Below, one piece after another: positions 13,799 to 23,905 of a stretch of DNA of 64,000 nt; the first letter of the stretch is position 1; each line of letters starts with the position of its first letter. The stretch covers positions 1,054,001-1,118,000 of the forward strand of contig NADL03000609.1 of NCBI GenBank assembly GCA_002205965.3, written 5' to 3'. The stretch is from Kappaphycus alvarezii (lineage: Eukaryota > Rhodophyta > Florideophyceae > Gigartinales > Solieriaceae). The translations under genes and the position numbers were made by a program. The notes under the pieces are model-generated. The model worked only from the letters and a program-made list of their open reading frames with translations, was not told the origin of the DNA and searched no databases.

Positions 13799-16700
13799 CT
13801 CAGGCCTCTCGGGTGAGCTAAGGACTAAGAACTATGGTGGGCGAAAATCGAAACTTGGAATTACTGTAAGGTACAGTACCTCCTTCCAGCAGTAAGCCAG
13901 TACGGACAAAATTCGATCACAAAAAGATCACTGCAATCAGCTCTATAGGTTGCAGTACAGTATGAGTGCCAGTTGCACAACACTTTGCAGTAGATATCCT
14001 GAGTTTATATATTCACCGGAGGGTTAATTGCATTAAATGGGGTGGTTTGCTGAGCTTTCCCACTGAGAAATGTTAACGGGGTACATCTAGGTTGGTCTAC
14101 TCAAAACGTGGAGTCCCCTACTAAATGTGGAACTTCTCTCTCTGCTCCCCAACCCACTCACCCCATCCATTCAACTCCCGCTCTCACCCCCCCGCGGTTC
14201 CAAACGCGCTGCTATCGCGCGATTATTCACACCAATTCCGCCCTGTCCACGTCATCTTGTCCATGCTTCTGAGCAATTTTCGCGAATTCGAGAAACGGGA
14301 CGCGAAAATCCTTCTGACCTGTGCTAGATTCTTTTCTTCCGCCTCATTGTCTTATTGGTTGCTTGTTGACTATTTGGCATCCTGTGCTCTACTTATTGGC
14401 CAATTCCTTTGTTTCTATGACCTCCAAAATCTCTGGATCCTGCCACCACGCCATACAACACTTCCACTCGACCTGCTTCTGGGCATCCGATACGGTTGTT
14501 CCCTGAAGCACGCCTCGATGGACTACCTTGTCAGATGCGTCACCATCTTTGAAGGCTTCTTCGACCTCTCCGACCCTTTTGCACGAATTTTTTCTGTGCG
14601 ACCGCCCAGGACTCTCCCGTAGCGGCCGTCTTGGCCCCGTCCCTGCACAAATACCCTCAGTTTCGTTCCGACCTGGACATTTTGAACTCTCTTGTCGCCC
14701 ATTCCTCCCCAACTTCTACTGCTCCTGAGTCGATCCATTCTCCCAATCCGGCTCCGGTGCCACCTGCTCAATCGTATCTATGCGCAGCGACCTTGCCTCC
14801 GGCGGCATCAAAACCCTCCGCCACCTCCCTTTCCTGGGCCTCCAAGCCCTTCCCCAACTTGGTTACCTCTCCGCTGTTCGGATCTCCACGAAGTTTGATG
14901 GAAGCGTGCGCCGAGCTACTCGAGGGCTCTTTGGCGGCGACTCTAAGTTTTTCGTCATCGTTACATCCCCTTCGGATGTACCAGTACAAGATCCATCCGC
15001 TTTCCGCCAGGCTATCTCAGGAGGTGTTTTTCCCGGCTCTTGTTTGGTTATTCGCTCCTATTTCCCTAAGGTCTTCATGTTCTGCGCAGCCGAGCGGGAT
15101 ATGGTGTCTTTTCTTCCCGCCTATACCGCCATCCGTAATTTGGCGAAGACATCTGATAACTAAGACCCTCCTGAACTGCTGTTTTCCGAAATCTTAAAAT
15201 TTTCCTCTGACCTGTCCTCTCCCCAGATCCACGACGCCCTTCCTGGCATTCAAAATGAAATAGCGATCTTGGAATCTCCATTTTTTCAGTGTTTTCCGGC
15301 CTCTCCCTTTGCCTAGTCCCTCCGGTAAATGTAACCCGCAGCATATCAGACTCCTTGTGCCGCTCTCGCCTTCGCCCGGGGCATGCCTCCTCTCGCAATC
15401 CGTCCCACTCTCGCTACCCAATCTGAACTCCGTCGTACCAGCCCAGAACAGACTGATCGGACGGATTTACACTAGTGGCACGCTCCTCAACGGCCTGATC
15501 TCCGATTCCCAGCCGCGATGCCCCCTGGATGCTGGTGTTGGATTTTCTATCCTCTAATAAGTTCTGGTTCCGGAATTAATTACCAATAATAACTAATAGG
15601 ACTGCATCCGATGCTCCCACTGCTCTTACTTTCTCTGCTATTTTCAGGGTTCCGATACCCCTTCTTCCTTGAATCCCCTGCCCAGTTCAAGCAGCATCCG
15701 ATGAACTCTATTTTGTCTCCCTAATCTGTGTCATCCCCGCGACGTCTGGCGCTCATCGTCAACGTGCCCTTCTCGAACTTTTCGCTATCCCGAACTCTTT
15801 TTCCGTTGCAATCACGCCGGAGTGACCCCTGCTCCGGTCTTGCTGACCGCTTTCGCCTCGCATCCTCGGGTCTCTTCGGTGGTCTCTTCGTTGAAGCCGT
15901 CTCCATTTTAGGGCCCTTCCACAACCCTCCTGCCCACGCCGACGCCTCTCCTTCCACCGATCACCTCCAGCGCAGCCGCAGTTTACTGTACCGTGGCAGC
16001 CCTTCCCGCGCTTCAGAAGCCCTGATGCATGATAGCCCCCATTTTGGGAACTCGCGGGAAAATCTCTGCAGGATAAATGCACTGTATCCCACGCTCAAGT
16101 CTACTGTTCAGCCACTACCCCGCTCTCGTCTCCCCGCGTCCGCCAAGTTCTCGGTCTCGGATGTTCATAGAGCCATTTGTTAAGCGAGAAACTGGAAATG
16201 TTATCTTTATCCGCAGAAAATCACTCCCTTATACGTTTCTCCCCTCATTGTCTTTGCCATTGTTTCTAGATTTACTTTCTTTTCCTCCTGCGTCAATAAT
16301 TTTACATTTCTATATACTCTTTCTTTTTTCTCGCTTCCCTTTTTATGAGAGATTTCCTCCCCCTTTGATGGTTATTCATTTAGTCATTTCCGTTCATTCG
16401 ATTCTATTCTTCCCTAAATATCTTTTTTCTTAGCCAATATTTCTACACATGATTTTCGCCATAAGTCACCCTTTTAAGGCGGTTTTCAATAAATCCCGCT
16501 ACAGGACCAATTTTGGCCTACATTCTTGATTCAGCGGGCTTTTTAATCTGAGCCGTTTGACCTTTTAAACACGTCGGGCGCCGCATAAAATTTACCTTCG
16601 TCCTTACAACAACAAAGGCTCGACAATTCACACCCCCCTTTGCAGCCATCATGCACCGACTCCCTCCTTCTCGCCCCATTGCCAAAACCCGTCACCCTCG

Positions 16701-17640
16701 CCCCATCAGCGTCCCTCCTTTATTCTCTTCTGGCCCAACCCACGTCGAAGACTACCTCCGTCCTCAAACCAGGAAACGATGGACACAGCTCGTTGCTCGT
16801 CACCTGGTGGAGATCGAAACACAGGAATCGGTAGGGGGACTCTGGGGAGGAGGATAGTAAGGCGGAAAAGTGCCTCGAGGAGTGAGTTGACCCCGAGCTG
16901 GTCTACTGGATGGAACAAGGGGAGGCGGAGGACGAGTCCGGAGAGGAGAAAGAAGAAGAGGAGGCCGGGGAGGACATAGAGTAAGATGAGGAGTCCGCAG
17001 ACGAAGAAGGGGGCCTTGAACCGGGTCACATAGGATGGGAAGGAATGAACTGGTTGGACCAGATGGTGCCGGCCATAGACCCAATTGGTGGGGATTCAGG
17101 TGAGCATTATTCTTCGCAGGCCAGGAGTGGACAATTGTGGGCCATCCGCAGGTAAATGTTGGGAGTACATCGGCACTTATGATATATTAAGGGAAGTTCA
17201 AGGTTCTGATCTAGAGAATGAAGATTTTGAGTCGTGGATTCATTTAGTTTCTTTCGAGTATCTTTTGCCAAACTCTTTGCGTCCACATAAAGTCTTTTCT
17301 AGTTTTCTGGTGCTTCTAGTACAGTAGTTTTATCGAGATTTTAGTGTAGGAAAGAAGTCTATACAAGCAAAGTAAATTGCATCCTCCATGAGGTGTAAAG
17401 CAAGTTGGCAGACAACTTCAGATGTAGTCCCAAGTAGTTCCGAAATTGAGAGTCAACTTCAGACCCAAAAACCTTTTTTTTAACGCCAGTCGCAGAGAAT
17501 AGGTGGTTGAGCCTGCCCCTTTAAAATCGGTTACCAGAGCAGTCACTCAGCTTTCACGTCCAATCCTGCCCGTTTTCCGTTAACTTCTACCACAGCAATT
17601 TAGTCGCTCGCAGCGACTCCCACCTTGGGTAGCTAGTGAT
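13799..17640. other. C/T-rich region with overlapping open frames, unidentified
   Basis: From about 14.1 kb the + strand becomes pyrimidine-rich and GC rises sharply. Long frames are open on both strands (for example + 14125-14622, + 14631-15197, + 14780-15163, + 15728-16183), which is expected of GC-rich DNA. The most protein-like is + 14780-15163 (127 residues, ATG start, balanced composition). A frame from ATG 16651 is followed by a strongly acidic Glu-rich stretch near 16.9-17.0 kb. Neither is recognised. Because a non-LTR retrotransposon RT begins on the same strand at about 17.7 kb, part of this may be its decayed 5' region; that is inference. 13.8-14.1 kb is plain spacer. Confidence 0.45.
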
Positions 17641-17689
17641 TTCCTTTCCAGTTGGCGCCATTTTCACGCTATCACCATCCACAGCCTCC

Positions 17690-18930
17690 ACCCGTCGTCT
17701 ACCGCACCTGAATCCGATGGCCTTTCCAGATTTGTCTCGGTATACAGCCTCGCCCGGCAGGGGGGTGCTTCCCGCTCGCGACTGTTTGTATCTGTTGACA
17801 AAAATTCCGTAACTTGTGTTCACAACGGCGAACCACCTGACTCGTGCCGGGCCTACTTCTGCGGGTGCAGGCTCACAGCTCTCCCTAGGCCCAGCGCTGG
17901 CCTTCGCCCTATCGCTTTGGGCCTTCTTCGCCGCCTTATTGCCCGACTCCTGGCCCACAAGGCATGCTCCACTGCGGTTTCCTATTTTCTGCCTCATCAA
18001 CTTGCATTGGTGTTAAAAGCGGGGCTGAGGCCTTTCTTCACGCTTTCCATCGCCTCATACAAAATTCCTGGTTCCGGGACCACGTATTGATCCAAGTCGA
18101 TGCCCGTAACGCTTTCACTTGCATGTCTCGCCAACGCATTCTCGATGCCGTCTTGAAATTCGCGCCTGGTATCGGACGTTGGCTTCACCACTGCTACGGG
18201 AATACCTCTTTTCTCTCATTCGCTTCATTCTCCGTGTTAAGCGCTGATGGCACTCAGCAGGGTGACCCATTGGGGCCCCTTCTTTTCGCTCTCGCTCTCC
18301 ATCCTCTCGTTCTCAAGTTTCAGGACCGATTCCGCCCCCTGCTCAACGCCTGGTATGCCGATGATGAGAGCTTTGTTGTTCCCCGCTCGCAAGCCCTCGC
18401 CGCGTTGTAATTTTTCAAGACTCATGGTTCTGCCATCTGGTTCGCATTGAATATGTCCAAAACCCACCCCTATGGCCTCTCACCTGCTTCCGTCTTCGCG
18501 CCCGATGGCTTTACCGTTCTCGGCTCTCCTATTGGTTCTTATTCCTTTGTCAGTGCCGCATTCGACATCCGTCAATCTGCAGTCGACTGCATCTTTGCTT
18601 GTCTTCAGGCCTTCGACGACCCCGATGGCCTACCACTTACATCGTTTCTGCGTCAGCGCCTGTAAGGTTATTTATCTGCTGCGGACTTTCTCCCCTCATC
18701 AATCTACGGCTTTGGCCGTCAGCTTCGACCGGAAGCAGCGGGAGGCTGTCGCACTGATTCATGGTCCTTGCACTGACTCCGAATGGGAGCAAGCCTGTAT
18801 TCCTATTTCTTACGGTGGTCTCGGCCTCCCTCTCGCTCTGCAGCCCCTGAGTCCGCATATGCGGCTTCATTGAATGATGTTCTCCGCCTCGTTTCGGATC
18901 TACTTTCCTACTCATTATCTTTAATGTGAC
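17690..18930 (+). mobile_element. Non-LTR retrotransposon copy 1: reverse transcriptase part
   Basis: The + strand encodes a LINE-type reverse transcriptase. In order there is an RPIALGLLRRL block (about 17.9 kb), KSGAEAFLHAFHRLI (about 18.02 kb), the catalytic palm Asp in IQVDARNAF (about 18.1 kb), GTQQGDPLGPLLFALAL (about 18.25 kb) and the active-site box YADD (about 18.355 kb). Thumb blocks follow, such as YGGLGLPLA (about 18.83 kb). The GTQQGDPLGP form is typical of non-LTR elements and excludes Copia or Gypsy. A one-base frame change near 18.01 kb (GG where three G would keep frame) and a few others interrupt it. The remainder of this protein reappears at 20.3-21.18 kb, with about 1.3 kb of other sequence in between. 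The 5' end is uncertain. Confidence 0.85.
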
Positions 18931-18971
18931 TTTCTCGTTCTCCCCACTCCCCAACTCATCACTCAACCCAA

Positions 18972-19250
18972 CCACTGCAGAGCTTAGTCAACAATTCGTC
19001 GCTTTCGGCGCCGCCTCCGTGCGACATGTCGTCGGGTGCGGGCGCGGCCACTTGTACCGGTCTAGCGGCTTTCCCGTGCAGATCGATACGCCGCGACCGC
19101 TGCGATCCCGCTGCCCCGATCTCGTCGTTACCTTTGCCCAAAGAACAGCCACCTGTCGCCCCAGGATGGCGCGCGAGGAGGGCGTTGCTTTTCAATGGTA
19201 TTCGTCAAGGTTGCCCGTCCCAAAGAAACAGGTCGAAAGTCCTGTTGTAC
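18972..19250 (+). repeat. Unrecognised coding-like unit R, left copy (inverted repeat arm)
   Basis: This segment matches the reverse complement of 21430-21725 over roughly 280 bp, with conserved blocks such as CGACCGCTGCG and GTCGTCG. One frame gives the shared protein block PRPLRSRC in both copies, and other frames also align, so which frame (if any) codes is undecided. It lies directly after the thumb region of LINE copy 1 and interrupts that protein. I do not recognise the sequence. Confidence 0.7.
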
Positions 19251-19280
19251 CGAACACCCCGCGCCCGTCACCTAGTGACG

Positions 19281-19445
19281 GGAAGCTCCAATCTTCAGTT
19301 TTGGAAGCCGCCAATTTTCAAACAAGACCAGAAGGCGTCTATGGGTAGACGTCAAGGCGCGAGAGTGCGGTTATTACGGCCACGGAGAAGGACATTGACC
19401 TGCCTTTGATGGAAGCATATGCAACCGAGCGATTGCGGTTGCCTG
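19281..19445 (+). repeat. Direct repeat unit A
   Basis: About 165 bp aligning with 19824-19998 in the same orientation, with shared words AAGGCGTCTATGGGT, GCTCCAATCTTC and AACCGAGCG. Both lie in the 1.3 kb segment separating the two halves of LINE copy 1. The unit starts next to a perfect hairpin, CCCGTCAC-CTA-GTGACGGG (19264-19282). Confidence 0.65.
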
Positions 19446-19823
19446 CTTGCTGCTCGGACCGGTAGTATGTTCAGCCCTTTCGACTTCACACCAGGAAAAC
19501 CAATGGGAATTTCACCCTATGTTCCACTCGCAGTAAACCAACCCAAACAACCACCCCTTTACCCCCACTCACCCATTCACAGCCGCAAGTGGCTGCCTTC
19601 CCTCTTAGACTGCCTTTCTCCAACCTTCATTCTGCCACGCTCGGCGCCTGCGCCGCATTAGGCGCGGGCGCCGGGCACTCGTGCCTTCGCGCGTCTTGCG
19701 GATCGCGCACTTACGTCTCGGTGCCAGAACTGCCAGAACTGGCGCCATCTGTTCCCCAAAAGAACAGGCCCTCTACTATCCCGGTGCAACAACCGAAAAC
19801 CCCAAGCTCCCCACCTTCTGGTG

Positions 19824-19998
19824 GCGAGTAGCTCCAATCTTCCGAATCTTCGGAAGCCGCTGTTATTTCAAACAAACCCCAAGGCGTCTATGGGTCGGCG
19901 TCAACTTGGCGAGAGAGTGGGGCCAGTACGAGTACCGAGAAGGGAACGGGATTGGAAATTTGGGGACCGTGCGGAACCGAGCGGTTGTGGGTGCCGGT
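19824..19998 (+). repeat. Direct repeat unit B
   Basis: Second copy of the unit at 19281-19445, diverged (about 70 percent by eye). It is followed by a short acidic frame (about 20.02-20.11 kb). Function unknown. Confidence 0.65.
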
Positions 19999-20228
19999 AA
20001 GTTGGATGGATTGGAACGATTTGAACTCTGAAGAGGGTAATGACATCGATGATGACATTGCTGACGCAGAGGGAGAGGAGGGATGTGAGAAGGAGAACGG
20101 TGACGAGTAAGCGTAGGATCGAGTAGGATTGGATTTACCAAGGTTATTGCAGTACCCTTGTTTTAGGCATTCTAAGCATAGACCCAATTTACACATTCAA
20201 GTAAACCCAAACATTCCTTTCCACTCGG

Positions 20229-21180
20229 GTGACCTACACGTGGAAGAAGTGCCCGGGGCTGCGATCCCCTTATTATCTACACGTTATCCCGATCTATCGG
20301 CTTCCCTATCGCTCATTTCTCTATTTCTGCGCTGTCGAACGCTCTGTTGAACCCCTCCAGTCTTCTATCGCGTCTGAACTTCACAATTTGAGGTTTGATC
20401 GCATCTTCCGTTCATCTTCTGACCACGATAGAGCTCGCCTCCTTTCCGTTCGTGAATAGTCTTGTCTCGCCGTCTCTATCTTACCTCACCCTCACCTCGG
20501 TACCTATCTCTCCTCGCAAGCCTGGATAGTCGCTGTGTCTCTACGCCTGAGCCAGGCGCTTTTCTCTGGTCATGGGCGATGTTCGGTCTGTGCTCGCCGT
20601 TCCAACGAAACCGCCTCGTCGCGCGATCCCTTGGGCAAAAATGTCCTCACCTGTAAGTACGAATATGGGCAGACTCGTCACCACAATATCTTGCGTAATA
20701 CACTGCAACGCTACTGTCAGGAGATTTGAATTTCTGCCCTGCTTGAACATCCGCTCTCCCCTACTTCGCCTTCCTCCTCTCCCTCGTCTGCCCTCCGCAT
20801 AGATCTTTATATCCCTGGCTCATACGGCCTAGACCCGAAGGATGTCGCCTTGGACGTAACCGTCGCCCACCCGCAGGTCAGTTCTCGCGTTTCTCAGTGT
20901 GCCCTATCCGGCGGCGCACCTGCCTCAAAGGCTGAACGCGTAAAACACATGCATTACGGTCCAGTCTGCTAGATACCTGATATTGGGCTTCTTGCTGTTG
21001 GCATTGATGTGTTAGGCGCCCTGGGAGCCGAGGGTGCCACTTTCTTCCGCCGTTTTTCTACATTCGCTGCTGCCCGTCGTGGCATCACTCCTGAATGGGA
21101 GTTGCAACTCCTCATTTCGCGCTTTGTTTTCTCCTCGCGCAGGTTGCAAGCGCGTCAGGTTCTTATGTAGAAGATAGGGG
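20229..21180 (+). mobile_element. Non-LTR retrotransposon copy 1: C-terminal zinc knuckle and endonuclease-like part
   Basis: The + strand continues the LINE protein. A knuckle CSVCARR followed by DPLGKN and then TRHHNILRN (about 20.58-20.71 kb) forms the C-x2-C-x(n)-His/Cys arrangement. It is followed by ALDVTVAHPQV (about 20.85 kb) and a basic stretch ending in ARRGITPEWE (about 21.08 kb). The order zinc knuckle, RH block, then an Asp-Val-Thr-Val strand resembles non-LTR elements with a restriction-like endonuclease. That is inferred from family knowledge, not from alignment. Stops and frame changes show that it is dead. It may be the same insertion as the 17.69-18.93 kb part, split by a later insertion, or an independent copy. 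Confidence 0.75.
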
Positions 21181-21429
21181 CTGCTTATCACCGATTTGTG
21201 ACGTGCGAGAGGGTTTCGGTAGACACTGAAGGTTCATCGCAGACTTGTTAGTCTTGCATACTGGAAGGAGTGGGGAGGACAAGTGAAACAAAGGAGAAAA
21301 GAGCCAGAACAATTCCTCCGAAAATACCCCGCGGAACAGGCCTCCCACGGCTTGAAAAAAAGGCTCCTTCGCCTGCCATTTAGAACGTTGCAGAAGGATG
21401 CGACGGCAACAAGCTGCATCGCGGACGGG

Positions 21430-21725
21430 CGATCTTGACGAAAACCATGCAGCGCCGTTTTACAGCGCCGTTCGAAAAGCGACGCCATCTTTGCGCGCCA
21501 TTCCAGCTCGTCCAACGTGCTCCGGGGGCGAGAGGTGGCGCTACTGTCGACAAGGATATGAGCGAGATCGGTGCAGCGAGAGCGCAGCGGTCGCGGCATG
21601 TCGATCTGCAGATGAAACGGGCTGCGCAGGTGGAAGTGACCGCGCCCGCACTCGACGACATATCGCACGGGGCGGGTGCCGAGAGCGGCAAAAAGTTGAT
21701 GCAGCCTCGTAATGGTTGGATTGCG
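21430..21725 (-). repeat. Unrecognised coding-like unit R, right copy (inverted repeat arm)
   Basis: Inverted copy of 18972-19250. On the minus strand a frame stays open for about 144 residues (21668-21234) and includes the shared block DMPRPLRSRCTDL and a hydrophilic C-terminal half. This is longer and cleaner than the left copy, so if the unit is coding, this is the better template. No family is recognised. It lies between the end of LINE copy 1 and the end of LINE copy 2. Confidence 0.65.
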
Positions 21726-21760
21726 TTCGGAGTTCGGGTGTTGCCCTTGAACAGGTATAA

Positions 21761-21856
21761 TGGGGTAAGTAGGGTGGTTTACTAAATTGTTTGAGTACAG
21801 TACTGTACATGGGGTGGTTTACTAAATTGCTTGGGTACATGGGGTGGTACCGTACC
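21761..21856. repeat. Short tandem of a GGGGTGGTTTACTAAATTG unit
   Basis: Two near-identical units (starting at about 21772 and 21811) and a partial third (21841) carry GGGTGGTTTACTAAATTG followed by TTGRGTACA. A GTAC palindrome (GTACAGTACTGTAC, 21795-21808) sits between them. A related word, GGGGTGGTTTACT, occurs at 37671 and a variant near 14038. Confidence 0.75.
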
Positions 21857-21933
21857 TCATTAATTTTCCTGATCTAGGCATTACAGGCCTAGTTGCTACT
21901 GATACGCCCTGAGAACGGAGATTCTATGGGATA

Positions 21934-21963
21934 TACTGTACAGTACTGTACTGTACTGTACAT
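21934..21963. repeat. GTAC palindromic tract
   Basis: A 30-bp run built from TACTGTAC and TACAGTAC units, almost entirely self-complementary. It lies just beyond the 3' end of LINE copy 2. Confidence 0.9.
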
Positions 21964-21989
21964 ACTTTCAATTTGTGGCCTTAGGTGTG

Positions 21990-23905
21990 TACACTCAAGA
22001 TAAGTAAAAAGAGTTAAAGATACCCCTTCCAACAAACAGCTGGCGTTATTCTGGACGAGTCTCGCCGCGTGACGAGCGAGCAATGTTTGCCGCGCATCAG
22101 CAATCGGAACGGCTGCCCGCGCAGCAATGCCAGTCGCCGCCATGTTGGTGAAGTCCCTGGCAGTCGGGTGCCAGCCCCCAACGTGGAGAGTAGAAGGGCA
22201 ATGAAGCGATGCCTTGGACCCTTTGAATGTACCAAGTCGGCAAAGCGAGTGTCCTTGCCAAGGCGAGCATGGTTAAGGGACTTGAGTGGACATCGCGCCA
22301 GGGAGGGGAGGCGGGCGGGGGTCAAGGGATGGATGACGGTCACGTCATAATAGTCAGTGCCCCCGTTCTTTCCAAGCGCCTGATGCCCTGGCGAACTGCA
22401 TGGCCGTGTTGCGGGGGCTCGGGGACAGGGCGTCGGGCGGCTTTGGAGAGGTCTGCGGCAAGCAACCGAGTTTGCGAGTCATGCCGGCACCCGCGGGTGG
22501 AGCCGTAGGCACAGCACAATGCGTGGTCACCGTACTGATCCATGAGTGTCGTACCCCCCTTGTGGCATTTTGAAGCAGGAGGAAACAGTGGTACCCTGCA
22601 ATGGAACTGCAAACACGTCTTCTAATTGCGGTCCGAGAAGTAGTTGCGCGAGCCTGGGGCCGGTTGGCATGAAAGCCAGTCCTTGCAACCATCCACTGAC
22701 AACGAGGCTCGGAATGCCACGGTCCTCTCATGCCCCTTTGGCATGGCGTCAAAGGCCTCTTCCTCATCTGGGCGAGCGAGTTGCCCTTGCCCAACCCGCT
22801 GCATTGAGTCGATAGCCTTGAACTGGGTAACCTCCTCTGGTGCCACTTGTGTCTTCCACTCATCGTGCGCCCGAACTGCGGATGTGTAAGATTGGAGAGC
22901 AGTGCTCGGTAGCACAGTGTGCAGGGTAGAGCACAGGGCAAGCATGACGGATAAGGAGGAAAGGAAGGCAGCCGAGGCAGTGAGCTTAGCGGAGCGGAGC
23001 CCGATGCCAAATGTTGGCTTGCAGGGCCCAAAGGGCGCAATAGGAAGTTGTAATTCCCGAAAAGTGTCGGCGTCCAGAACCACGCCCATCAAACCCCGCA
23101 GCGTGTCTTCAACAGCGGTATCGAATTCCGTAGCTCTCCTAAGAGTGGAATGAGGGGGAACTACACGGAAGTGGTAGTTGATCCGACATACACCAAAGCT
23201 GGTCCGCAGCAGGTGGAGAGCTACATGAGTGTCCTCCAGGGTTAACATGGATTTGAGGAGAGACTGTAACGAAGTGACTTGCTTTGAAAACTCGCGCCCC
23301 ATGAATAGGTCCGACCCGATGGGAGCGCGGAGCGCTGTTGTTCCGTCGTCATAGTTCTGGCGAAGCTCACATGGGAGGACTGCTGAACAGATGAGGGCGG
23401 GACGGTTGGCCACCAGGCGGCACACATATCCATGCGCAGGTGTAAACCCAAACTGCGCACCTCCCGGGACGAGAGGAACTGTATTGCCGTTCGAATGGCT
23501 TCATGGGTGTCAACCACGTACCCATCGTTCCAAGTACCGCAGCTGAAGGAGTAGAGAGGGCCCCCCTGCGGTGTCGCCCACATTTTCCAGGCGGGGTTTG
23601 AGTTCCCGCGTCACTTTTTGCAGCACAAGGGAGAATAACAGTGGACCCAGCGGATCCCTCTGCTCCACGCCTACCAAACTCCGTAGCATATCATTCCCAC
23701 ACCACAGATGACCCGGGTTACGGCGTACGAGTTATGAACCCAAGGGAAGAGCTCCGGTGATATCTGTTCGACCTCCGTCAAAAACGCACTGCGGCTGACC
23801 AAGTCGAAAGCGTCTTGATGGTCGACGGTTAGCAGTGCATATCCCGCCGATTCGCCATGCTCTTCATAAAGTCTTCGTATAGCGTGGACAGCTGGTTAAT
23901 GAGGT
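21990..23905 (-). mobile_element. Non-LTR retrotransposon copy 2 (5'-truncated)
   Basis: Read on the minus strand, homology starts abruptly at about 23.905 kb inside the RT with LLTVDHQDAFDLVSRSAF, the palm block holding the first catalytic Asp. The RT palm follows, degraded, down to about 23.5 kb. A long open thumb and connection frame (23425-22622) contains HLLRTSFGVCRINYHFR. Then comes a knuckle with DQYGDHALCC and CRHDSQTRLLA (about 22.55-22.45 kb). An endonuclease-like segment ends in DVTVIHPLT (about 22.34-22.31 kb). A final RHAARLVQNNASC block lies near 22.07 kb. Truncation at the 5' end and completeness at the 3' end are typical of target-primed LINE insertion. Several frame changes break it. 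It is clearly diverged from copy 1, so it is another lineage of the same broad group. Confidence 0.85.

Noticed and set aside
14125-14622. 165-residue frame at the start of the GC-rich block
   Set aside because: Three frames and both strands are open here, composition is Ser/Pro/Leu-biased and no motif is present, so it is not called as a gene.
22546-23153. Plus-strand frames opposite LINE copy 2
   Set aside because: They are antisense shadows; the minus strand carries the recognisable RT thumb and knuckle blocks.
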